This document shows, piece by piece, positions 23,941 to 34,694 of a DNA stretch of 64,000 nucleotides. Below the pieces are notes generated by a model. The model made no database searches. It saw only the letters and a list, made by a program, of their open reading frames with translations, and was not told the origin of the DNA. Both the position numbers and the translations under genes were made by a program. Positions within the stretch are counted from its first letter, which is position 1. Every line of letters begins with the position of its first letter. Source of the stretch: Hofstenia miamia (lineage: Eukaryota > Xenacoelomorpha > Acoela > Hofsteniidae); the NCBI GenBank assembly GCA_900660155.1, contig CABFPE010000100.1, forward strand, positions 1,676,753 to 1,740,752, given 5' to 3'.

Positions 23941-24382
23941 ATACTATGCTGCTAACTATGATCACAATAACACATTGACTATAGAAAACAAATAAGAATA
24001 AAATAAAAAACGTTTAAAATTTGTGAGATCATAGGGTCATTGGACTCTCATTATACAGTAAAGTCACAAGAAAACAACCGCACTCGAAGAGATTACGTAG
24101 GAGAAATGATTCTAATCCGACCGGTTCAAGTTGATGCGATTTCCTCTTTAGCCAATCATAAAACTCGCTTTAGAGCTTGAGGCGATCGCAAATATAGATT
24201 TATCTACAATAGTTAATCAGAATGTATAAATTGCTTTGCGGTGGTTAATACATTAACTTACAGAAAATTTTGGGGAATTTAATTTTGAAGACAAAATCAA
24301 AAAATAGGCTATGGACACATTTAAACCGAAACAGTTAACAGAGAAAATCACCGTTATAAAAGGCATATATATATNACATTAC
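23941..24382. other. unrelated segment inside the Tc1-like element
   Basis: Between the two transposase halves lie about 430 bases with no transposase similarity, including an (AT)n run with an unresolved N at 24375. The expected catalytic stretch of about 40 residues is absent. It looks like a nested insertion or replacement, but no TIRs or target duplication were found. Confidence 0.5.
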
Positions 24383-24829
24383 TTAATGCCACATCTTAGG
24401 GGTGTAGTGTTGGTATTGCCTGCAGAAGCGCAATCGGTCTCGAATGTTCTTTGAAGACAATCGGGGTTTGGCTGCCGGTTTGCACAATGGAAGGCCAAAG
24501 GTAGTATTCAATCGACGCCTAATGGTGAGTGTTGATGCATTCTGCACTACCGCACCTGGATTTGCTTTGACTTTAGAAGATGAAGAGAATGGTTGATTGA
24601 CGACGTAATGGTGAATGAGACGGTCAGTCTGAGGGGTTGTCAATTTTGGTCTTCCAGACCATTTGTGAGAGGAAAATTTTTGCAGTTGCTGATAGCGAGT
24701 AACACTTCTGGATAAAAAATATACTGACACGCCCATTCTAATAGCTATAGCGCGATAATTGTACCCCTCCTTGTACAAGATAAGAATTTGAGCAAGCTTT
24801 GTTGGTGAAATTTCACTGCCACAGACCAT
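24383..24829 (-). pseudogene. Tc1-like transposase, N-terminal half
   Basis: From ATG at 24829 the frame gives about 148 residues. It holds a first helix-turn-helix (SPTKLAQILILYKEGYNYRA, IRMGVSVYFLSRSVTRYQ), a GRPKLTT linker and a second paired-like helix-turn-helix (STLTIRRRLNTTFGL). It then shows RDRLRFCRQYQHYTPKMW, just before the expected first catalytic Asp block (VxFSDES). This is the standard Tc1 DNA-binding order. The frame is clean up to PKMWH, then hits the foreign segment near 24375, so the first catalytic Asp is missing. Confidence 0.88.
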
Positions 24830-25031
24830 ATTTCAAGCTATAATGATAGTGCTTTTTCAGTGAAAATGTATTGTGTGTAAATCTAAAGTTGATTTATTTG
24901 ATTGGCTAAATGAATCTGTTGTAAATTCTAAGAAAAAATTGGGAATTCCAGGAATTTTACTAAGTTTTCAGGAAATAGCATAAAACACGCTTTAGACAGG
25001 TTTAGTGTTCCCAAACTTTTGGCCATTACTG

Positions 25032-25053
25032 TATATATATATATATATATATA
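25032..25053. repeat. (TA)n microsatellite at element end
   Basis: The pure TA run begins with the TA target of the preceding Tc1-like element. Confidence 0.93.
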
Positions 25054-25255
25054 ATCTTCTGATGTGGATAATCTAGAGCATACTTTCAACTCCATTGCAA
25101 TTCAATCATCAGTTAAATATGTCCGATATACAAAAATTAAAATTCTTGCAAATGTAGTTAATATATTACCACTATTACTCAAGACCTTCTACACGTATTA
25201 TATCAAGAGTAAACAGCTGGAAAGAAGTGAAAACAAAAGTTTAAATTGTGTTTGG

Positions 25256-25329
25256 GAGAGCAGTGCGGTCCACTCCATTCTGAATTTTTCGAGAGAGCAG
25301 TGCGGTCCACTCCATTCTGAATTTTTCGA
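25256..25329 (+). repeat. exact tandem duplication, 2 x 37 bp
   Basis: Unit 25256-25292 (GAGAGCAGTGCGGTCCACTC to TTTTTCGA) is repeated without change at 25293-25329. The perfect identity indicates a recent duplication or an assembly artefact. Confidence 0.93.
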
Positions 25330-26597
25330 ATAGCTTACATTAGGTTACATTAAGAAATCGGGTCAATACACAATGAGAAAACTATATAATATATGTTTTT
25401 CTCAAAGAGAACATGGTATGAAGCATAATGTAGGAAACTTTTCGAAATGTGATTGACGGAATGAGTGATAAGGGATCAGTATATTTTATCTGCTATAGTT
25501 ACTTGTTCAGATCTCCCAAGTTTCCCGAATCTCACGGGAGTCTCCAGCATTTTATTTCAGTCTCCCCCTCACCTCCATAATTATTTAAATCTCCTTTATC
25601 TTCACCCTCTATTATATTTGTAAAAAATAAGATAAAGCCTTACAAAAATATTCACCTAATATACCATAATTTATAGTAATTTATTTAATTATGTTTGCAT
25701 AAATATTGAAGCTATTTTTTAAAATACACTTTCAGTTAGTAACTTGTTTTATGTTAACTAAGTTTCATTAAATTGACATTGTTGTCACATTGTTGTATGA
25801 TTTTACAACGAAAAGTGTAAAATTATTATTTTTTCATGATGTTTAAAGAGAAATCCTTTATTTCGCAAACAAGATTAAGAAAGATGATGTTCACACGCAT
25901 TGTACTTGCATAGAAAGTAAGTCATGTTAAAAGTAGAAGAGGAGCGCATTAAACAGCCATTTGGGACGAACCTTGTAGTAACCGAAGGCAATGAACTTAA
26001 CAAACGAAAGCGCATTTGGATGGGAAATTTCAACCATATAATTATGTATTATTGTTGCATAAAAGCGTCTTTAAAAATAGAGGTCTTTCTACCTTCGAAA
26101 TATAATTCACATTCTATAATATTGACTTCATTATTCTAATTATGATTATAAACCTAAAATTTGAGAAAAGTTCACTTAGACTGTTTTGTTTCTTACGAGA
26201 CAAGGAATTTCGTTTGTTACACATTTGTATTGCAATCATTTAAATGCTTAATGCTTTACATTCACCTCTTGTGTTGGAAGGCAATTCGATTTCATCTATT
26301 GAAATAAGTGGAATAATTATTAAGGAATAAAGTTCGCAATTTTCAATTAAATATTAAAATCGAAGCATTGTTTGGATTAAGAACTAAAGTTAATTTCATT
26401 AAATTCGGTTATTAGACTTGTTAAGCAGCAATTCAATTCAATGAGCGAATTGAATGCACCGCAGAACTTGCAGAGGTGGTACAACGTTGGACATGAATTT
26501 ACAGAGTTTCAGTTTGACATTCTCAAAAAGTGATATTTTTTCTAAGAAATAAATAATGATACTCTGCTTACACACATTGAATTATTTGGATTCATAA

Positions 26598-26599
<2 letters not shown>
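25330..26599. other. gene-free stretch
   Basis: 'tctcccaagtttcccgaatctcacgggagtctcc' near 25510-25545 is a short inverted/repetitive C/T-rich patch. A frame at 25924-26139 (+) is unrecognised. Confidence 0.4.

Positions 26600-26634
<35 letters not shown>
26600..26634. repeat. (TA)n microsatellite
   Basis: A pure TA/AT run of about 17 units. Confidence 0.95.
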
Positions 26635-26637
<3 letters not shown>

Positions 26638-27251
26638 ACGCATAAACCGCAGTCATTTCATTCGAAAATTACACAAAACCACTGATGTCCTTTTCCGTAT
26701 GTAAGAAACTTATTATAAAAACCATACACTGAAATGTTAAACTTAAATTGAGTTTTAGAGGAGTATATGATACTAATGTAAAACCTAAAATGAAAATTAT
26801 ATTTTTCAACACATTTATAAATTATATAAAATTCACTGCTCTTCGGTTGATTTACGAGTACTATTGCGTGATAGTTCGATTTTTGAAATTCCGGATTATA
26901 TTTTCCAATTCTTCGGCCCAACCCAAAGTCTATTTCCATCCCTGGTTCTGAATAATCACATATCATTATGTAGCAGAATAATAAACAGATCAGCTTTTGA
27001 TTAAGTCTGACGAGTTGATTCGGTCTGATACCTGAAAACCTGACTTAGCAATAAATATTTATGTAAATACACATTGAAAGTTTCTTGTCCATTGGAAAAT
27101 TTAATTAGTCAACAATCCTTTTAGAGTGCTATCTGTTAGACAAAGGGTTGAAAGAAGATATATTATAAAGCCATTAATCAGGCTATAACGAAGAACTCAA
27201 TAGAAGTATACGTACGCTTATTATTTATGATTGTTAAATAAATACAATATA
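26635..27251. other. gene-free stretch
   Basis: Overlapping frames on both strands (26658-26966 minus, 26748-26951 plus) are mutual shadows and unrecognised. Confidence 0.4.
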
Positions 27252-27661
27252 TTGGTCTTAGGCACCTGCGAGTTGACATTTTTAGATTCGAGTCGAGTTC
27301 GAGTCGAGTTGGAACCCTAATTCGCGAGTTCGAGTCGAGTTACAATTATATTTAGACTTATTATTCTCGGTAGGCTAAGCTATATATAACTATGGTGCCT
27401 TATATAAATGTAGGGAAAAGATACAACATACGAAATTAAATAAGAGAAACCATGTCTGAAGACTTACAATTTAGGATCAATTATAAAAGTTTGTTGGATT
27501 CTTTGACATTATATGTAATCATGGACGAAAAATAGATGAAATTGAAGCAAATATCGAGATGATTTCGAATACTCGAAATTTCGAGTTAATTTTTTGGTCC
27601 TCGACTCGAGTTCGAGTGCTCGACTCGAATTTCGAGTACTCGCAGGGCCCTAATTGATCTC
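27252..27661. mobile_element. hAT-like MITE with TCGAG subterminal repeats
   Basis: The left end reads AGGCACCTGCGAGTTG and the inverted right end AGGGCCCTGCGAGTACTCGA. Flanks TTGGTCTT and TTGATCTC (27252-27259 and 27654-27661) agree at 6 of 8. Many TCGAGTTCGAGT units lie inside both ends, as in subterminal transposase-binding arrays of hAT elements. It is non-coding, about 390 bp. Confidence 0.7.
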
Positions 27662-29004
27662 TCTTCGTAGTAATATGTATGCAATATATGGGAATACCGG
27701 TACAGCGTACGTTGGAAAAGGTTATAGTTTATGTACAAACCAATAAATGAAATAATAGATTTTCGGTATTTATATTGATTAAATTTCTATTTCTATTGTT
27801 GGATTTTAGCTGTGAAATTGTTTACTGTCATGCGTTAAAAAAGAATGGAAGCAGTTCGATTAATTAGCATAGGAAATAAAAGTAATATTCTTTGGTCACT
27901 GTAAGTGTTTAGCTCGGATTGCGAAAGAAGGTGATTAGAAACTAATGCTTTTGGTTATAATTGAAAATGACATAATTCTACAGGGACTACATGACTATGG
28001 GCGTTTTCGTTTTATTAACTTAACAATGACAATGATGTAATAAATCATTTAAATAGTATTTCATTAACGAAAATATTAGTACAACTAGTCGATATAAAAC
28101 ACTTATTGGCGGGTACTGTTTTTAGTGGCTGTCACGCGGGCATCAACACCAACACCCTTTTTCAATTTTTTGTGACAGGGTCTTTTCAAATATTTTTGAT
28201 GTCGATGTTGGCAAGAGTGTCATCCAAAAATTTATGATTAGGAATTTCTCAAATCTTTTAAGTAAACAAAATATAAGATATCATTTGAGGCTCCATTTTC
28301 ACTTGTTACAAAATACAACGTTCTTTTGAAAAATGAGTTATTGGCAAGGCTACTGCATCATAAAACAGTTTCAAAACTGATGTGAGCAGGAATTGACAAG
28401 TACTGCTTTAGTAAGTACTCACAATTACCTTAATTTAAGCAAATGTTACTTCATTGCCTCAAATTTCAAAATTTCATTCTATTTTACAATATTAAAAACC
28501 GATGACTCGGTAAATAACTAATTCAATATAGAGTTCAGCAGACAACTGAAAGCCAACTGAACAAAATATCATCAAACTGTTTCGTTGCTGTACGAATAGG
28601 ATAAATAGAGATGCGTAAGTATAGCTATTACTCGCTTGTGCAAAAAGAAATAGTCTGACAATAAACATTTAAAGACCGATTCAAGCAATCAACTTAAAAT
28701 TAATTAAGAATTTTTACAAAAACACGGTTGGAGCAAACGAAGTTCATATTTTGAACGGTTTTCTCGACCGCTTAATACACAGAAGGCAGGGAATGTATAT
28801 GAACCCATTTTTGCAAGACATCGTAATGCTATATTCCTATTTTCGAAATATGACCATTAAAAAAAGATTTTCTAAAACTCCGAAGGTCTATTCCAGTGTA
28901 TAAAAACCACACAGTATATTAAAACGATATGTACACAAACTACTTAAAAAATTTATATATAAACAATTATAATAATAATAACTAGAAAATTCAATTGACA
29001 AAAC
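27662..29004. other. gene-free stretch
   Basis: A GC-richer patch at 28105-28165 contains 'gggcatcaacaccaacaccc'. No gene is recognised. Confidence 0.4.
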
Positions 29005-29334
29005 TTGACAAATCTCTTTAACATCTTTCCTAATCATTTAAAAGGCGTTCCAAAAGTGACACACATTTACATTTTTTCTTCGGCGAGCGAATTTCATCCG
29101 ATGTTGCTGAAACTTGAACATATGAAAGTCGAGATTCTAGTAAATTCTTCGAAACTGTTGGTGTACCGTCATACGCCTCTCGACATCGATGACCTCAAAA
29201 TGAGCATTCGTGCAGCATTCACGGAATTTAGCGACATAATCAGCGTTCATGCGTCAGAACGTGCTCGCAGTAGAGGGGATCAAACATTAAATTTTGAAAA
29301 TGCATTCTTTTTTGGACAAAATGTTTTTAAGTAA
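29005..29334 (+). pseudogene. possible mariner transposase C-terminal remnant
   Basis: A 109-codon frame contains LLVYRHTPLDIDDLKMSIRA near residue 50. This has the spacing of the conserved mariner tail 'LVYxxxPxxIxxLxxxI' (compare LVYNRKPQTIEELTAAI at about 4495-4545). Upstream of it the expected SPDLxPxDFFLWG block is not visible and downstream the sequence is unrecognised. The match is short, so the call is tentative. Confidence 0.3.
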
Positions 29335-29499
29335 TGGGTTTTCAACAGTGTTTTCAATATTTTTGTATTTTCTCAGGATCGAATCTTCTTTAATACGGAT
29401 TCTTTTATTCGATATCTAATGACTACATTTCAAACAAATTGCCAAAGTCAAATCATTGTATTGAGAATTACAATGTAGGTAAGAAAGGGGATTCAGGAA

Positions 29500-29563
29500 A
29501 GCTACTTGCAGTTTAAAAGGTGGCGGGCGGCCGTCACACCACCTTCTGAATCCGCCATTGCAC
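29500..29563 (-). repeat. terminal fragment of a GGCGGATTCAG-type MITE
   Basis: Reading leftward: CAATGGCGGATTCAGAAGG then TGGTGTGACGGCCGCC. This matches the ends of the CAGTGGCGGATCCAG-like elements here. The opposite end was not found. Confidence 0.45.
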
Positions 29564-30715
29564 ATAATATGTGATACTGCATTTGTTTTAAGACCATGTT
29601 TTGTCACACTTTGTACGAAAATTCCAACAGTTAAACACGTATACAAACAAAAATGGAAAATAACAAAGCTAATGATAATTAACAAAAAATTAAAAGCGAT
29701 TTATGTAATCATTTGATTAAAAATGCCATACTGGGTGATATAATTTTGGTGAATATAAAATATTTGCTAGTGGAAGAAATATTTAGTAATTTGCATGACC
29801 GATTGACCACAAAATTTAAAAGCAGACCTAATAACGGCAAGCTCTACTAGCAATAATTTAAGATACAGCATTTTCTACCTGAACTTAATTGCTTTAACGT
29901 AGCACTTCGTAAACGACATTTAAAAGATCTTGAAAAACCATAGAAGAAACAATTAAAAAACACATTCGAATCTCAGACAATTTCCTCAGTATTGCGTGTG
30001 AAAAACATACTTTGAAAAAAACTGCTGAAGGAGAACAAACCAAAAGAAATGCACTTAAATATAGATTCTCAAAAATAAACTACAATGTAAATCATGATGT
30101 CCTCCGTTCAGCATATTCTATCGGAACTAGTTTCTACTCCTTTGCTTTCAACACGTCTGTCTGCTGCTGGACGTCCGATATCAACCATTTGCAAAATTAC
30201 AAATAATGCATATGGATATTAATCATGATCAATAAGGAACTTAGAGAAAAATGTTAGCATGTGTGCGGCTGACCATGCCCATCAGCATAAGCTGGATAAT
30301 TTGCTAAACCGCAACAATTTTTGTTAGCATAGGGAAATATCTAACTTCCTACTTAACATTTTATTCATTACATTTTTATAATAAATGGATAATACTAAAA
30401 GAACCAAAAGTTTTGATCAAATTCTTACTTTTAATTTGCATATAACACGATACTAGAAAATCAACAGAGCAAAAAAATGATAAACGTAATTACTCTTAAA
30501 AGCATTAAGAATCAATGTTGCTTGTTTATTAAAATACCGATTTGTAAGAAGTTAAGATCAAGTCAAGGTTGAATAAGTACGGAGGCAGGTAAGTAGAAGT
30601 AATCACAGTAAAGCGTTATCAAAGCAAAATGCAAACCATAAAAAATGTTGAAAGTGATGATATTGCTATAAACGAAATGTAAGTTCAAATACCATAATAG
30701 ACTTTGAACTTACTA

Positions 30716-30719
<4 letters not shown>
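29564..30719. other. gene-free stretch
   Basis: A frame at 30012-30206 (+) is unrecognised. A strong donor-like GGCAGGTAAGT at about 30582-30592 has only a short open frame before it. Confidence 0.35.
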
Positions 30720-30764
<45 letters not shown>

Positions 30765-30783
30765 AGAGAGAAGAGAGAGAGAG
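30720..30783. repeat. compound (TA)21(GA)n microsatellite
   Basis: TA repeats to 30762 pass into an AG/GA purine tract to 30783. Confidence 0.95.
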
Positions 30784-32393
30784 CAGCTAGAGAACTTTCT
30801 AACTTGATGAAATTAACCATTCCTTTGACGCCATACAGATGTAAAAGATATTTGGGAAGATTCGAAAGACGCCATTAATCAAAGACTTTTGAAGAAATTC
30901 GCCAATATAATTTTGTATTACCATCCATATTTTTATAGTTTATCCTAACAGTTAAATAAAAATATAATCAATTAATTAATTAGTAGACTCTAGTTGAAGG
31001 TTTTTTTTTATTCCCAATGTAGAATATATAATAACTGCGGGAGTTAGAATTTTTAGTGTTTTAACAATTTCTACCAGAAATTGAATGTTCTAGAGCATGC
31101 CATTCCCGCAACAAGACATCCATACGACTTACTGTGAGATTTATATTTTTTAATGTTTTTAAATTTTCAATTCACTGGACCATTTATATATACACATTAA
31201 CAAGGACGCCAATTAATTGGAATCCGTATGCTCGGAAGATAGTAATTAAGAAAACTTTGGAAGAATTGGGACATACTTTATGGAAAAACATTTTAAAAAT
31301 ATTTTAAGTGTAGCGGTACAGCAATCAATTGCAGTTTTGACCAAAATGTTGATTAAAATTGATCTTTTAATTCACACAATCAATTAATATAGTCGAGGTA
31401 TTTTCTAAAATATATACATGGAAATGTTTGGTGAGATTTTGACACATAAATCTCATTCCTAAATATTCTAAACACAATGCAAACATATTGAAACATTTTA
31501 AGAACCAGAATAAAACAAAATATTTATTTTCAGTGAAAATATATTCTTGTCGACAATCTGAAGAAATGTATTTCATTTGGAATTAAATGTAATATGCATT
31601 AGATCAAAGCGTAATTTCATTATAGATTAGGGAAATACCAGTAATTTGGCGCCATTAATGTTTCCTCTTTGCCAATGAGGGCACAATAGCAATAATAATC
31701 AACTTTAAATGAATTATTACAACATCCTGAAACAGAAACTAGTTCAAATGCAATCAGCTTCACAATGAAAATGAAGATGAGACAAGCGTTTGTTCGCATT
31801 ATGTGAACAATGCTCACATCAGTACATAATAAAAATACTAAAAACAGAACTTAAATAACTTACAGCACTTTTTACAATTCAACAGCCAATATGTCACATT
31901 TGAAAAAAAATGCATTCAAATTAATTGTAACGCGAAATTTATCTATCTAAAATTTCTCAATATATTAAAGAAAATTGTTTAAATAAGAAATTACCTCATA
32001 AAATGTAAAATTTGACGATTTTACTGAGCAAACCCTTTTAGCGGCAGCCTTGCAAATCAGGATATTTCAAATTCAAATTGACTAGTGAATCAAACTTTAA
32101 ACCGATTTCTATCACAAAGTTAGTTTTAATAAAATTTGATTAAAAACAGCATGTTGTAATAATTATATGCAATTGACGTTTCAAGCTGTCAAATTACATA
32201 ATAGATGCATCAATCAATTGCAATTAATTGCCATTTGCATTGTTTCATCCATTGGTCTGGTCTTAGACCTAACAAAATGGTATTCAGTGTACTTTAAGGT
32301 TAAAATTATAACAGCACATTACGATCTGCTAAAAAAAGTCAATCTAATAACTTGCAGAATTTAGATTTTTTATGTGAATTCGACAAATCTGTT
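30784..32393. other. gene-free stretch
   Basis: Frames at 31367-31576 and 31620-31817 (-) and 32167-32364 (+) are unrecognised and low in complexity. Confidence 0.4.
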
Positions 32394-32671
32394 TTAACCC
32401 TTTCAACCCGGATGGTACATATATGTACCATTTAACTTTTCTAACAGCATAACGGTAACAATATACTAGTATACAGAACCCAATGGTACAATGTACAATA
32501 ATATAAGTTAAAAAAATACAATCGTAAATATATGTACCACATTAAAATTTTGTCCGATATAATAGTAATCATCATAAACTTTATAAAACAACTTTACATT
32601 ATATGTTTTAGCCATCTAGAATCTAAAAATAATAATAATTACAGAAAAAAATTTCGGGTTGAAAGGGTTAA
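32394..32671. mobile_element. piggyBac-like MITE flanked by TTAA
   Basis: TTAA (32394-32397) is followed by CCCTTTCAACCCG. The inverse CGGGTTGAAAGGG is followed by TTAA (32668-32671). Thirteen TIR bases are perfect. TTAA duplication and CCC termini are the piggyBac hallmark. Inside the left end is the perfect 16-base palindrome GGTACATATATGTACC (32413-32428). Total 278 bp, no coding; it would need a piggyBac transposase in trans. Confidence 0.88.
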
Positions 32672-33955
32672 ATAGATAGAAACTAGCACTTTGTTAGAGT
32701 AGGAAAATCGAGCATGACTTCGGAATAAAAATTAATGTTTTGAGAAGGAGAAGCAAGGATTTGAAATTTTAATTTTAAACGCATTGAAAACGAGACTCAT
32801 TCACCATAATTAGTGGTATAATTAAAGATTTGTTTGGTGAGAACGGTAACAATAAAGAAATGTAGAGGAAGAAAAGTTAGTGAAATGCTGGTTAATTGAA
32901 CGAATTTCATGCTTATAACTCGATGGCTTTCTGATATTGAGGACACAATGTGTTTAATACCGAAAAAGTGGAAATTAAGTTCTTGTAAAAGGCGTTTTTA
33001 ATTTTAATTTCAACTTTCGCCATTTTAAATGTCAATATCGATAATCAAAGAAACAAACACCGAGAAAACCCATTTTTCATTTCAATGGAACAGTAACCGT
33101 TTCATAATAACCGAGAACGCGGTGTTTACTTAGTGTTAAAGAATTTAAGACAATCTTTAAATTTATTTCAAATGCATTTTCAAGGTCTATTATCAATTGA
33201 ATCTAACCAACGTCTTTTCTTCACAAATCACAAATAATTATGCTTCGAAAAAATGTGACCTAATTAATTAAAAGAAAAAACACCAGATTTCAAATTTTAA
33301 GGTAGTGATGCAGCCATTATTCAAAAAAATGATAAAATTCAACGTTTATTCACAACCAGTTTCATTCATATCATAAACAATCTCAATATCATTCCGAAAA
33401 TTAATGTGTTGAGTTCCCTCTATTTTGAAATAGAGAACGGTTTGAACATCTTTAAAACAGCGTTCTTTTTAGAACATATAAAATAGTTTGAGTTGATTTC
33501 ACTAATATTAATATACCGAAACGAAATTGATTGTCAGATTTGGGAAGATCGTTTCGAAATTTATAAAAATTCAAGTCGTGTTAAATTATACAGTACATTT
33601 ATTAAATATGGAACCAAGACATATATTAAGTCACTCAAAAAAGCTCATTGATAATGATATCTCTACACAAATTTCAGAGGAGAAGCGATAAATTAAAACT
33701 AAAATTAAATTAAACCTTCTTGCAAATTTCAAAGTGTAAACTATCAATAAAATTATATAACCAATGATCTACGATTTGGCAAGCAACTGTAAAACGATTA
33801 ATACAAAAGTTTTGTTTACATATGCTTTGCATTTAGGAAACCAAGCGCAAAATATTATTTTCACCACCTTTACATGGGATCTCACACTCATACGTAAAAT
33901 TTCTTGATTACTTGAGGTCATATCTGACTTTATACAAGAAATTAATCATTTTCAC
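32672..33955. other. gene-free stretch
   Basis: Uniformly AT-rich; nothing recognised. Confidence 0.45.
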
Positions 33956-33980
33956 TATATATATATATATATATATATAT
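33956..33980. repeat. (AT)n microsatellite
   Basis: A pure AT run of about 12 units. Confidence 0.93.
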
Positions 33981-34476
33981 TAAATTTAGTAATAAACGTT
34001 AGCTCATAGCAATGTGGCATGATAAATGGTCGAATAAAAATTTGAACAGTTAAATTGTAGATATTCCTTATCTGTATGTAATTCAAAATGGCTGGGTGTA
34101 AGATGAGAATGACTGACAGACTGCTCCATTCATAAGTAAACATTTCCCTATTAAGATTGATTCGGACAACAAAAGGAAAAATATAGTGATCTCCTACTTA
34201 AGTTCGCCTCTGAAGTTTGCACTTATTCGGCAAATACAACTTTCAGCAAAGATCACATCAACCTTTAACATTCCCATTTTCTTGCGGGATCAATATGCGA
34301 GCTTCAGTGAACTGAACAAACACAATGCTTCTACATATTACAAAGAAAACATGGGTAGAAACGGCTGTTGACAAACTAACGCTTTGGGATTAGAAAACAA
34401 CTACATGCATAGACAATAAGCTTTTTGAAGAGACGAATAATCCTGTTCTTGCTAATAATATGACGATTTATTTCAG

Positions 34477-34694
34477 TTTTTTTGCATTCCAAGCACTTAG
34501 TTTGCCGTGGGTTCACGACAGACTGCGGTTTAAGCTTCACTACTTTTAGGAATGAGGCCTCGACAAGCTATGGTTGCTTCGTTGAAGCAAAGGCCAGCCA
34601 TGCCATATTAAATGTCTCGGTCACAAAATGCCGTTACAAACCTGCTATCCCTTTAAGTAACTCAACATTCGTGACAAACATTCAAATAAACTGA
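34477..34694 (+). CDS. candidate terminal exon, unknown protein
   Basis: A good acceptor (ATTTATTTCAG, ending 34476) precedes 72 open codons ending TGA at 34692-34694. The reading frame is GC-richer than its flanks and gives HLVCRGFTTDCGLSFTTFRN, then EASTSYGCFVEAKASHAILN and VSVTKCRYKPAIPLSNSTF. There is no ATG at the front, so it would be the last exon of a longer gene. I recognise no family and no partner exon upstream. Chance cannot be excluded. Confidence 0.25.

Larger units (their letters stand above)
23323..25033 (-). mobile_element. Tc1-like element, near full length, disrupted core
   Basis: The TIRs are nearly perfect: the left reads AGGCCAAAAGTTTGGGAACA (23331-23350) and the right is its inverse (25003-25024), each about 8-9 bases from the TA. 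Length is about 1.71 kb, normal for Tc1 elements. The transposase is on the minus strand in two recognised blocks separated by about 430 bases of unrelated sequence containing (AT)n. The right TA runs directly into a (TA)n microsatellite. Confidence 0.9.

Noticed and set aside
26658-26966. 102-codon minus frame
   Set aside because: Overlaps a plus-strand frame of similar quality; Phe/Tyr/Ile-rich composition as expected from AT-rich DNA.
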